64,000 bases of DNA from Cephalotus follicularis (taxonomy: Eukaryota; Streptophyta; Magnoliopsida; Oxalidales; Cephalotaceae): positions 15,246 to 79,245 of the forward strand of contig BDDD01001771.1 of the NCBI GenBank assembly GCA_001972305.1, given 5' to 3'. Below are positions 22,538 to 33,692 of the stretch, in pieces (position 1 is the first letter of the stretch; each line of letters begins with the position of its first letter). Under the pieces are notes generated by a model, which was not told where the DNA came from, made no database searches, and worked only from the letters and a program-made list of their open reading frames with translations. A program made the position numbers and the translations under genes.

Positions 22538-24056
22538 TGAAAGACTACAATAGGGGGGAGGGGGTGAATTGTAATATTTAAATAAATATGAACTTTTTTT
22601 AGATTAAGCCAATATAAAATAAAATGAGAAATTCAATATATCAATATCACAATGATAATTAACAGAGTAAAGAGATAAGGAAAGAGAATCCAAACACAGT
22701 TTTGTAGTGGTTCGGCCAAACTATTGCCTACGTCCACTTTTCCCAAGGATCTCCTTGAGTTTCACTAGTATTCGACCGCGAATACAAACTCCGAATAGCT
22801 TTCCAGGAACTATTCGGTACACCTTTACAATAGTTGTGATTGATCTCAATCACACAGACAAGGGTTCACTCCCCTCTAATGATTGAGCAAATACAAAGAT
22901 GGGCAGTTTTGTGTAACCTCTCAAAGGTTAGATATTGACTAACTTTGCTCACAACAATAGCTCAAAAATAAGACAAGAACAACTCAAAATATTGCTAACA
23001 ATAGTAAAGCTTCTTGAATTTGAGATATGAGATATTGTAGTATTCGTTGATGCTTTGTTCTTGTGAATTGAGCCTATGTTTATAGTGTTCTTGTTGAAAG
23101 AGCCGTTGGAATTCGTCATCTACCCGTTGGACACATTTTTGGAAGGTTGCCTTGAGTTTAGTGTTGATAAGGCATGATCATATCGTAATATTTAACCAAA
23201 GCATCGACGGTTTCGATTTAAGCGTCGACACTTAAATGTTACCGTTACGCTTTGTTTTCCTTCACCTCGTGTAAACTGTTGCCGCTTTAAGATTTATTGT
23301 AATAACCACAATTTTAATTTCGAAGTATATTGTATAATTATTGAATAAGATATACATTGATCGATATTAGTGCTAAGTTTTCCTTTTGATTTAGCTAATT
23401 ATTGTGATATTGGCACAGAGTATTGTTGTAATAAAGCCGATAGAGGCCGGGAGCAATAAAAGGTGTTTCGTATTGAAGCCGCAATTACATAGTCCAAAAT
23501 GGTTAATAAAGCCTATTTTTAGTGCACGACAGTGAGGCCCAATGTTCGTATTATTATTGCGATTATTTTAGTGATGGTTGGATTAATTAATATTGTAATT
23601 CGCGGAAAAATTGGGACCCAAGTCTTAATCTTTTGCTGGTAAATGCCAAGAAGAGAAGCAAAAACAAATGAAAAAGAAAAAGGAAAGAGACATGGGCGCA
23701 TTATGCGCCCGTGAAAAAGAAGGAAATGAGACAGAGGGAGAGAGGGCGAGAGAGAGCGGGAGAGAATGTTGGAGAGAGAAAGAGAGAGAGCGCCGGAGAC
23801 GACGCCGGAGCTGGCCACCGGACCAAGAGAGGACGGCGAGCAACCCAGACTGCTCATCCAACAGTAACTTCTTCTTCCTTTTCTTTTTTCTCTTCCTTTC
23901 CTTTTCTTCTCCTCGTCACTGCGCGCGTTGACACTGTGTTTTTCGATGCCGTTAGCATCGCAGATGGAGTGGGTTTTCGTCTAGAAGGCCTGCTCTGTCC
24001 ATTTTGACCACCGGTGAAGCATTTCCTGGCCAGAATCGGGCGGGGCTAGTGGTCTG

Positions 24057-24110
24057 AGTCGACTCAGCGAGTCGACTCACTGGAGCCTGAGGAGTCGACT
24101 CACTGAAGCC
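24057..24110. repeat. GAGTCGACTC repeats
   Basis: The 10-bp palindrome GAGTCGACTC occurs three times, with degenerate copies near 24212. The second and third are part of a 23-bp unit (GAGTCGACTCACTGRAGCCT). It is a third flavour of the GTCGAC-centred motif. Confidence 0.85.
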
Positions 24111-24711
24111 TGAGACACGGCGTTTGGCACCAAGTCTCGACGAGTCTTGGGCAGTGACGTGTAGGACTATTGGTTTTGTGGGGTTTTTGGGTGGTGGCCA
24201 GAGTTGGTGAGGTCGAACGAGTCAACTCAGAGAGTTGCAACTGGCTGCCGCCTATGACAATGCGTTCGGTGCCGAGTCTTGGCGAGTCTCTGATGGTTCT
24301 GAGTAGATCGTCCAATTCGGAGTGCGTTTATGGGTGTTGCACAAGCTGGTTGAGTCGGCCGGAATCTGGCCGGCGCTCTGGCGATGGTAATGTCAGTTTC
24401 TGTGTGTTGAGCATAATGGAAATGCGTTGTATGTGCAGTGAGTGAACTGGTAATTTGGTTCAGTAGTGAATGGAAGTAATAATCGATAGTTGCCAGCAAT
24501 TTGGAAAGGTTCAACAATTGAACCTGCTACTCGACTGTACTTTGCCACTACTTGAAAAGGTAGGGGTTCTGACATGTTTTTGAAGATATAGTATGTATAT
24601 CATGTCTGGATAGTTGCTATATGATTGCATGCTGTTGATTGGGTTGAATTAAATTTTGAGCTTGCATACTGTGTTTCGGTTTGTTACTTCCTGTCGATTT
24701 TCTGGACACAA

Positions 24712-24824
24712 TAGTCGACTGTTAAGGACAAACAGTCGACTACTCAATGTAACTAGTCGTCTATTCTTATGTAACAGTCGGCTGTGTAATTAAACAGTCA
24801 GCTGGTGACGAAAACAGTCGACTG
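24712..24824. repeat. Phased CAGTCGACTG array
   Basis: Copies start at 24712, 24733, 24754, 24775, 24795 and 24815: three steps of 21 and two of 20. It lies about 150 bp after the donor-like AGGTAGGGG. Confidence 0.93.
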
Positions 24825-25465
24825 TCAGGGGACATTTTGCTACTGGTAGGTACTGTTTATACTTAAATTGTATGTAATTACACTGGCCTCCATATGGGAT
24901 GATTCTAACACTCAATCCTGGCTGTATGTAGTTACAATTGTGGAGTTAAATGACTTATGCATTCCTTGTGAGAATTGTGTAGAAGTGACTATGGTTGTGC
25001 TATTGATCCCTTGTTTGAATCCTTGAACTACTACTGTTCATACTGTTATGCTACTGTTATAGATATTGCATATCTATCAAGTGTTCATAAATACTATTGT
25101 TTCACTTAATTTCAACATATCATATATATGTAATATTTCTTTTTGAATTGATTGTCTATGCTAATTGCCGTTAGTCGAGTGATAGGAGACATCACTGGCT
25201 ACGGGGGTGGTCCTAGGTGCCAGGAATTGGATAGAGCTTCCACCAAACTTATCTGCAATGCAGATATTCATTTTTACCTGCTCGCTAAATGCCGGTAGAA
25301 TTGTTACATGATCTATGATCTTTGGACTGTAGGGGGATAATTAGCTGGTGCGCAGTTGGTGCTAGGAGTTAGCGACATGTGACACCCAACCATTGTACTG
25401 ATTGATTGTACCCTTATGCGGTATTCTTGATAAATGAACTGATGCAGTCACTTGGCATGCTTGAT

Positions 25466-25482
25466 ATATATATATATATATT
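25466..25482. repeat. TA microsatellite
   Basis: A short (AT)n run just upstream of the acceptor-like block in the solo LTR at 23298-25901. Confidence 0.85.
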
Positions 25483-26304
25483 GTTTTCAAAATAAACTGT
25501 CATGCATGTTTACATTTATATATTCTTTCTCATGCATTATTCCTACTTAAAGGACAAAGGCTAACCCCCTACAATTTCAGATTGAAGTGAAGGTGTTTTG
25601 GACCTACTGCTGAAGCTGTACTCGAAGGCTTCTTATTTTGAATAAGGTTGTTATTTGAAATGTTAAGTTGTATTGTAATAATCATACTCCGTTGTGTTTT
25701 ATTTACATTTCAAATGTGTAACATATAACTTTTGTTGTACTTGTACGCATGCAGTATGGGCTACATGTGGAGATTTTAAAATAATCCAGTAAATGAATGC
25801 TTCTGCAAGTTTAAGTTTTAATTTTGGACTATTGTTGTTAAATGCTGGATTATTATCTGATGTCCGTATATATGTTGTTATTTGGAAAACGGGGCGTGAC
25901 ATTTAAGCGCTGCCGGTTACAAGTATAAGGGTTGCCAAGCGTTGTCGCTTTGTTCACATTTGTTTATGCCATATTGTCAACCGTTGGCGCTTTGAATTTA
26001 ACCTCTGACGCTCTGTACTAAAACTGCTGGCGCTTAGAGTTATCAACTTCGACGCTTAATGCTAATGCCTTCGACACTTAATGTCAATGCCTTCGACGCT
26101 TAATCCCATAAGCGCTGACACTTTAATCTGGCCTTCGATGCTTAATGCCATAAGCGCTGACGCTTTAACCTGGCCTTCGACACTTAATGCCACGCTTTAT
26201 CGCAATTCTCTTCTACATCATCTGTCTTATCTTGCACATAAACTGAAATTATTAGTTGCAAATATGTTATCATCAAAATTAGGATTGAGACATAAATATC
26301 AACA

Positions 26305-26317
26305 ATCTCCCCCTTTT
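26305..26317 (-). promoter_or_regulatory. Polypurine tract of copia B
   Basis: The minus strand AAAAGGGGGAGAT abuts the 3' LTR. It is a typical copia polypurine tract and confirms the minus orientation. Confidence 0.88.
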
Positions 26318-26735
26318 TGATAATGACGAAAAATTGCCATATAAGTTGAGTAAACATAAAATAATCATTAGCATAACATTGAGCATAAATAAAACAGTAA
26401 ACATAAAAGTAAGCATTAGCAAAACATTGAGCATAAACATAACATTAATAATTCATGTGAAATCATACTCTCCTGTTTCTCTGCTCCCCCTCAACTTATG
26501 CTCTCCTCGCATTGCATTTCTCCCCCTTTTTTGTAAACATCAAAAAGTGGACTAGAAATACAGTAAGCTTAAGCATCAAAAAGTACTTTAAAGGATTAGT
26601 CATTAAAACAGTAAACAAATATAAAAACATCAACCATAATTTAAGCATCGACCAACATTTAAACACAAATAGTTTCGAAAACAATATTACAAACTCAAGC
26701 ATAACAAAGTGATGAATGATATGCATAACTAATGA
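26318..26735 (-). other. Copia B 3' non-coding interior
   Basis: AT-rich sequence between the extra ORF and the polypurine tract, with many short repeats of the ACATAAA type and a second AAAAAGGGGGAG-like stretch near 26520. I see no gene. Confidence 0.6.
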
Positions 26736-27947
26736 TCAATCTTCCATTCTATCATCATCTCCATCTCCAAGATCTTCAACATCGGTGTTTTGATTCACTG
26801 TTTCATCTTCTTGACTCGACGAAGGTGTGATGCCCCCGTTTCCAATAAGCCCTTTCTCGATTAATTTTCTTTCAAGTCTTGTTTGTTTTCTTTTAATACA
26901 CCTTAGTTCGTTTTCTATACTTCTTTGGCTGCTTTCAATACCATCTATAACTTCCATAATCTACTCAAATTGATTATTAGAAAACATAGGACTGGGCACA
27001 TGCTGTGGAGCTATCTCTTCTTCATCTTGAATTTCTTGTACTTCTCCCTCTTCTTCCCCACTAATTCCATCAGAATCTTCATCTCTTGGAATCCAGGTTC
27101 CAAGTCTCTTATGCTTTTTAAACCCCATTCTACCAAGGGTTCCCTTTCCCAGTTTATCACCACTTTGAAGTGTATGATGCACTTCCTCATCAAGATCAAT
27201 GCCAAAATGTATAAGGATTTTGGTAACTATATTAACATAAGCCAGTCTTGCATTTTCACGAGAGTGCATAGCCTTCATATGATTAAAGATCAACATAGGC
27301 ACATTAATTCTCCTACCTGTAATGATATGAAACATAGTATACACTTCCATATATGTGACTTCATCAAAGCCACCATCCTTAGGTAATATATGCGTTGCAA
27401 CAGCTCTATGCAGAAATTTATAATCAAAACTAAGATTTCTAGAATACATCTTTGAAACCACTTGTGCATTCTCACCAAACAATAAATGCACACACTCTTC
27501 CTTGCTAAACCCATCTTGTTCAAGCCAATTTCTATTTGACCAGGCCTTAGAACCATTACAAGGAATATCCAAAATAGATGCAAGAGTTGTATAGTTCATC
27601 ATGATATGCTTGCCATTAACACTAGTAGATAAACTGACAGATGTACTAAAACAAAAGTTTGCATAGAATTCCTTCATCAAGTCTGGATAATAAAGCATAC
27701 TAACAACAAAACGTGGTCCTGGTCCAAGAGCATTTAACCAGCAAACAATTGGAAAATCCTCCCTAATACAGAAATCAAAATCTAATATTTTTCCAGTAAG
27801 AATTTTTATGTCATAATAGGCTTGAGGATACCTTACACCTTGTTGTGGAAACAACTATTGAGGCTCAACGGATTCAGCACCTGGTCTAGCAACCCTTCTC
27901 CTTGAACTTTCCCCTTCTATAACATTAGGGTTTTTGGTTCTTGGCAT
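26736..27947 (-). pseudogene. Copia B ORF3, 'putative plant transposon protein' type
   Basis: One continuous frame of about 403 codons runs from ATG at 27947 (MPRTKNPNV) to a stop at 26736. It is interrupted only by two TAG codons, at about 27855-27857 and 26961-26963. It lies after pol, where SIRE-type elements carry an envelope-like ORF. The central part (about residues 35-230) resembles the plant-specific domain often called 'putative plant transposon protein', with IPCNGSKAW and HRAVATHILP. An acidic stretch (DEDSDGISGEEEGEVQEIQDEEE) and a coiled-coil-like heptad region follow. I see no clear signal peptide or membrane segment. Function unknown. Confidence 0.75.
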
Positions 27948-28074
27948 GATGAGATGATGATTTTGATGAAATTGCAAGTGTTTATAAGAGATTAGAAGAA
28001 CTTTCAGCTTAAAGATATCTCAAAAATCGCCAGAGAAGTGTTAGAAAACTTTTAGGGTTCGTGAGACATTGAAA

Positions 28075-28195
28075 CAGACGGCGCTTTTATTCATAATTAC
28101 GTCTTAACCGTTGACGCTTAACATGAAGGCGACGACGCTTAGCACTTAACCGCTGATGCTTATTTCATAAGTGTCGGCGCTTTGAGCGTATTTCG
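28075..28195. repeat. AAGCGTCGAC-type array upstream of ORF3
   Basis: Between the pol stop and the ORF3 start there are five degenerate copies (for example AACCGTTGACGCTTAA, GGCGACGACGCTTAG, AACCGCTGATGCTTA, AAGTGTCGGCGCTTT) at steps of roughly 20-26 bp. This is the only array inside the body of an element and not in an LTR. Confidence 0.75.
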
Positions 28196-28325
28196 TAAAA
28201 AAAATGAATTTTAATGAAACTAAAAATTTAAAATGATAAAAGACATGAATAAAATCAACATATATTAAATATATATAATCATATAAAATTAATTAACATA
28301 TAAGAATATAATCACATAACATAAT

Positions 28326-29680
28326 TCACTCAATTTCATATAGACCTAATTCCATTCTAAATTTTGAAAAAGTTTGCTGATCTAAGGGTTTAGTGAAACT
28401 GTCTGTTATTTGATCCTTAATAGGCACAAAAATAAGTTCAATATCCTCTCTTTCTATGTGATTCTTAATAAAATGATATCGAATATCTATATGTTTAGTC
28501 CGAGAATGATGTACGGGATTTTTACCTAAACATATTGCGCTAGTGTTGTCACATTTTATAGGCACTTTTTCAAATTTAAAACCATAATCTAAAAGTTGAT
28601 GTTTCATCCACATAACTTGTGCGCAACAACTTCCACCTACTATATACTCAGCTTCGGTAGTAGAAAGTGCTACGGAATTTTGTTTCTTGCTAAACCAAGA
28701 AATGAGCATATGTCCTAAAAATTGACAAGTACCACTAGTACTTTTTCTATCTACCTTATAACCTCCAAAATCAGCATCTAAATATGTATGCAAATCAAAA
28801 GTTGAATTTCGGGGATACCAAAGACCTAAGGAAGGTGTATATGCTAAATATTTAAAGATTCATTTTACAGCATGTAGATGTGATTCTTTGTGACATGCTT
28901 GAAAACGAGTACACAAACATACACTAAACAGAATATCTGGTCTACTAGCAGTTAGATAAAGTAAAGAGCCTATCATACTCCTATAAAGTTTTTGGTCAAT
29001 AAGTTTACCTTGCTCATATTTATCTAACCTTGTTGTCGTGCTCATTGGAGTTTTGCTTTTCTTTGCATTATCCATCCCAAACCTCTTGAGTAAATCTTTG
29101 ACATATTTGGATCGGCTGATGAATATGCCGTCTTTGAGTTGTTTAACTTGAAGTCCTAGGAAGAAATTCAGTTCTCCCATCATACTCATTTCAAACTCAT
29201 CCTACATAATCTTAGCAAAATCCTTGCACAAAATTTCATTAGTTGAAGCAAATATAATATCGTCAACGTATATTTGTACAATTAATATATCTTCATTAAG
29301 AGATTTGTAAATAAAGTTATATCTATCGAACCTCTTGTAAAATCATTTTTGAGTAAATATCCACTAAGTTTTTCATACCAAGCTCTAGGAGCTTGTTTTA
29401 AACCATATAAAGCTTTTGAAAGTTTAAAAACATGGTTTGGAAAATGTGGATCTTCAAAACCAGGAGGTTGTTCCACATACACTTCCTCCTTTATCAAGCC
29501 ATTTAAAAAAACACATTTTACATCCATTTGATAAAGTGTAAAGTCTTTAAACGATGCATATGCAAGCAAAATTCTAATAGACTCTAATCGAGCTACGGGT
29601 GCGTAAGATTCATCGAAATCAATTCCCACTTCTTGGGAATACCCTTTAGCCACCAACCTAGCTTTGTTTCTAACAACTAT
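28326..29680 (-). pseudogene. Copia B RT (3' part) and RNase H
   Basis: The minus strand encodes copia RT from [14 protein letters not shown] (29680) through [15 protein letters not shown]. The YVDDI segment near 29265 is shifted to another frame. The FFLGLQVKQ strand and RNase H follow (STTEAEYIV near 28650, KHIDIRYHF near 28475) to a stop at 28326. The N-terminal RT codons lie at 40348-40600, across element C, and the break falls exactly at the ACTAT target duplication. The reading frame changes at about 29285, 29190-29200 and 28800-28860. Confidence 0.92.
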
Positions 29681-32173
29681 TGTCACACCCCGTTATTCGG
29701 TTTCATACCATTAGACAAGCATATATGGTGATATCAGTATTAACATAATATTCTAGCATCTCATTCAATAATACGTAAATAATATGCGGAAGCAGTCAAT
29801 AAGCCGAAATATAACATAAGTCATCCGCACGTATCCCATACTACGTGCGGTTACAATTCAAATTATTATCCTTAAACATAAGGAAAGTACAACATAACGA
29901 GGTATGATCCGTTCATTACAATTCAATTCAACAACATAAATAACTACCTTAAAAGATAAACAGGAGCTCTCCAAGCTTCAGCAGAAAGCTTCGAACGTCC
30001 TTGCTCAATCTGTAATTGTAGGGGTTAGCCGTTGTCCTCACTTGGCTAAGTAGGAAGATAATGCATGCTAAGTAATATATGAGTGCAACATGTATGACAG
30101 TTTATATAAAATAACATTTGAACGTTCCAATATATGTAAGAAACCAAGCCAAGTGGCCATAGACAATACATATGCAAGAATACCGCACAAGGGAACAATC
30201 AATTCATACAGTGGGTTGGGTGTCACCTGTCGCTAACTCCTAGCACCAACTGTGCACCACCTAACTGTCACCTTCACTCCGAAGATGACAGGCAGGTAAT
30301 ATTTACGACCGGCGTTGGCGGGTAGTTTAATAAATAAAATCTGTAATGCAGACAGTTTCGGTGATGCTCTAGCCAACTCCTGGCACCCAGAATCACATCC
30401 ATAGTCAGTGATATCCTCCATCACTAACTACGGCAGTAAACATAGACAAACAATTCAAGCAGTTCAACAGTAATATTACATATATCAATAGTATGCAATA
30501 TAAAAGATGTTTCTTTAGAACATATAATATTTCAGTGATCGTACATCTCATATGAGGAAAACGATATCAGTACAGTAGTGGTTTCCAGTTCGGGAAACAA
30601 AACAGTAGGTACCTCTCATATAGGAGGAAAATCGGTAGTTCATTTAGCATAAGTCTTTCCTTTGAAAATGATAGTAAATATCATAAATTTGGGTACAAGG
30701 CCCATAGATGGTTTCAATCTTTAAGTTATCAATGGTAGTGGTGTTAATAGCACCAGACAATATATACTAACACAAGTAGCATATGCAGTAACAATAATCA
30801 AAGGCAGTAGTAATTCAAGGAATCACAAGACAATAGCATTTCATAGTCATTCATATGCAACTTTCACAAGAAGTGCGTACATTGTTTAATCTTGAAATGT
30901 AATTGTATATGAGGCCAGGATTAACTATTCTAGTTATCCAAATTAAGGCCATGATCATTACATTCAAAATTGAGGCCTTAATACGACTTATACCAATAAA
31001 ATTTCCCAGAACAGTCGGCTGCCTTCAAGAACAGTCGGCTGTTTTGGATGAGTAGTCGACTGCTTTGCCTTGGCAGTCGACTGGATGGGTTGAGTAGTTG
31101 ACTGTTATGAAGAACAGTCGACTGCCTCTGCCCAGAAAATGCAGGCAGTGGCAGTTCATGCAATCCAAGTTCAATTTCCAATCAATTTCAATACATGTAA
31201 ACATGCAGAAAAATAGACATACACACTATGCATACTATATCTTCCATAACATAACAGTACCCCTACCTCAAATCGCTATCCCAAGATCAATTGAGTTTGA
31301 TCTTTCTCTTTAAGTTTTCCAAGCTTTCACCAATAATCTTTCAATCCAGCAGATTATAATCTAAACATGCATGTTTATGGATACATGCATCAGTACAGTA
31401 GGTTTCAGTAGTACTTATAACAGCTCCAATCAACAGTAGTTTTAGTCATTAGTTCATTAAGCTTTATATTAACTATTACAACAACACAAGGAGCTCGAAT
31501 TTGAACTTACCAGGAGAAGTCCAAGCTTCCAAGTTCCTCCTTTGAGCTCTAAACCATCCACATGCAAGCTCCTTCATCAATTCCAGCAATTCTCCTCAAT
31601 TCAGTGGTTTCTAACACCCACATTCAACCCCTGGACAGTTGAATATAAGGCTTTGAGACTTTGGAAATGCCAGGCTCCATTACACAGCCTCTCTCCCTTT
31701 TTTCTCTCTCTCACATGCATTTGTTTTCTTACCCCTTTTCTTTTTTCAATTTGCAGGTGGCAGGTCTGCAATCCTTGTAGAGAATAGAGGGCATGCAAGC
31801 CTTCTATTCTGCATGCTCTGGCAGCTGGTGTCTGCCCCCAACACCTGTCCCTTCATGCAATGCCCCATGATTAAGTTTAACAGGCATGTACAGACACCTG
31901 TTCTGTGCCGATCCAATCGACTGGATGCTTTGGCCAGTTGACTGCCCACAACACGCACCCCTTCATAAACCAGGCAGTCGACTTCCCCCTGTGGTAGTCG
32001 GCTGTCAAGGTTATTTTAGGGTATCTTAAGTTGGAGTTTCACCAAATTGCATCCCAATTCATCCCAAGCAATTACCAATCACAAATTGTAATAATTGGAC
32101 ATTAAATTCAAATGAGTGCACATTTTATTAATCAAAATTATAGTGTACACGAATTGAATTTGCGGTTATTACA
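29681..32173 (-). mobile_element. 3' LTR of gypsy C
   Basis: 2,493 bp, nearly identical to 37552-40347. It holds the acceptor-like block (30002-30053), a phased array (31012-31124), GAGGTAGGGG at 31261-31270 and CTGGTAAG at about 31507-31513 (both minus strand), and a promoter-proximal cluster (31910-32003) with two fewer motif units than the other LTR. Confidence 0.95.
31012..31124. repeat. Phased CAGTCGRCTG array in C 3' LTR
   Basis: Copies start at 31012, 31032, 31053, 31074, 31095 and 31115 (steps 20, 21, 21, 21, 20). The matching array in the other LTR is at 38881-38998, with the same number of copies. Confidence 0.95.
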
Positions 32174-32190
32174 TTCCTCCCTCCTTAAAG
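32174..32190 (-). promoter_or_regulatory. Polypurine tract of gypsy C
   Basis: The minus strand reads CTTTAAGGAGGGAGGAA directly before the LTR start TGTAATAACC. Confidence 0.88.
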
Positions 32191-32199
32191 AAAATTCGT

Positions 32200-33692
32200 C
32201 CTCTAATTTAGCCCTTACATCCCATTCCGAATAGGTAGGGGAATGTCTCCCTCATTTCTTCCTCATGCTACCACGTAGCCTCCTCTGCTCCGTGAAAATG
32301 CCACAACACTTTGACCATAGGGATGGTCTTATTCCTCAGAACCTTTTCCGTGCGATCCATAATCCTCGCCGGCCTTTCTTCATAAGTCAATCTTGGGCTA
32401 ATGAATCCAGGGTCGTAGCTCAAAATGTGAGATGGGTCGGGTACGTATTTCCGTAACGTGGAAACATGAAATACGTTATGCACGTCCGACAAGCTAGGCG
32501 GTAGTGCAATCTGATATGCTACCTCCCCCACTCTCTCCAGTATCTCGTAAGGTCCAATGTACCTCGGAGCTAACTTCCCCTTGAGGCCAAAACGGTATAT
32601 CCCCTTTGAAGGCGAGATCTTCAAGAACACATGATCTCCCTTCTCGAATTCCAGCTTCCTTCTCTTGCTATCGGCGTAACTCTTCTGCCGACTCTGTGCA
32701 GCTAGCAGTCTCTTCTTGATCATCTCCACTTTATCAGTGGTCTCTTGCACCAAGTCCGGTCCCAGCACTTGTCTCTCACCTACCTCATCCCAGCAAATAG
32801 GCGATCTGCAATTCCTCCCGTAGAAATCTTCATACGGAGCCATTCCAATGCTGGTGTGGAAACTTTTGTTGTAAGAGAACTCAATCAATGCTAGATGATC
32901 CTCCCAACTCCCAGCAAAGTCAATCATGCAAGCCCGTAACATATCCTCCAGAGTCTGGATAGTACGCTCGGACTGTCCGTCAGTCTGTGGGTGAAATACA
33001 GTGCTAAAGTTCAAGGCTGTCCCCATAGCTGTTTGGAACTTCTTCCAGAACCTTGAAGTAAATCTAGCATCTCGGTCGCAGACAATACTGACCAGCACCC
33101 CATGCAATCTCACTATCTCCCGGATATACAATCGAGCAAGCTTCTCGATAGAATATGTCATGTTCATAAGAAGAAAGTGTGCAGACTTAGTGAGTCTGTC
33201 CACAACAACCCACACGGCTTCATGCTGATTCCGTGACCTCGGCAATCCTAACAGAAAGTCCATGGTCACGTGCTCCCATTTCTATTCCACCACTGGTAGC
33301 GATTGTAGCAGTCCCGCAGGTTTCTGATGTTCAGCCTTCACTCGCTGACAGGTCAAACATCTTTCTACATATTCAGCAATCTCTCTGTTCATACCGCTCC
33401 ACCAGTAGTTCTTCTTCAGGTCGTGCCACATCTTGGAACTCCCTGGGTGAACACTGTATCTCAATTTATGAGCTTGTTGCAGTAGCTCATTCTTGATGCT
33501 CTCATCATCCGGAACACATATCCTCCCCCGGAACCTAAGTATGCCATCAGTATGAACAGAGAACTCAGAATCAGCGTCAAGGTTCTCACGAATACTCCAC
33601 AATTCAGTATCACTATACTGAGTAGTCAAAATACGCTCGAGAAGTTCCAGTTGTGCTCTCATACTTGCCACAATCACTCCTCGGGAAACCAT
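32200..33692 (-). pseudogene. Gypsy C integrase with chromodomain
   Basis: From 33692 the minus strand encodes the integrase N-terminal HHCC zinc finger (HKLRYSVHPG...CLTCQ near 33350-33460). The catalytic core follows (DFLLGLPRSRN near 33260, DRDARF near 33080, FHPQTDGQSERT near 32990), then the C-terminal domain with a GPYEI strand. It ends with a chromodomain (LTYEERPARI...VLRNKTIPMVKVLW...EEATW). A TAG at 32268 truncates the chromodomain, and the zinc finger and core are in frames split near 33270-33282. It would integrate the cDNA and bind chromatin. Confidence 0.92.

Larger units (their letters stand above)
23298..25901 (+). mobile_element. Solo Tekay-type LTR in copia B LTR
   Basis: A 2,604-bp unit, TGTAATAACCACAATTTT...GGGGCGTGACA, flanked by TTTAT (23293-23297) and TTTAA (25902-25906), an imperfect target duplication. 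It has a purine tract at 23700-23800, GAGTCGACTC repeats at 24057-24110, a donor-like AAAAGGTAGGGG at 24556-24567, a phased array at 24712-24824 and the acceptor-like block at 25542-25586. It has no internal region. The related LTR at 54828 is truncated. Confidence 0.9.
22538..26304 (-). mobile_element. 3' LTR of copia B, split by a solo LTR
   Basis: The LTR consists of 22538-23297 and 25902-26304, about 1.16 kb in all. It matches the 5' LTR at 51208-51780, which lacks about 600 bp of the middle. Its GTCGAC-type array (23200-23290 and 25902-26200) is the place where the solo LTR inserted. Confidence 0.92.

Noticed and set aside
23519-24007. Ser/Leu-rich and Glu/Arg-rich open frames near 23.5-24.0 kb
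   Set aside because: They are translations of both strands of the purine tract in the solo LTR; composition explains them.
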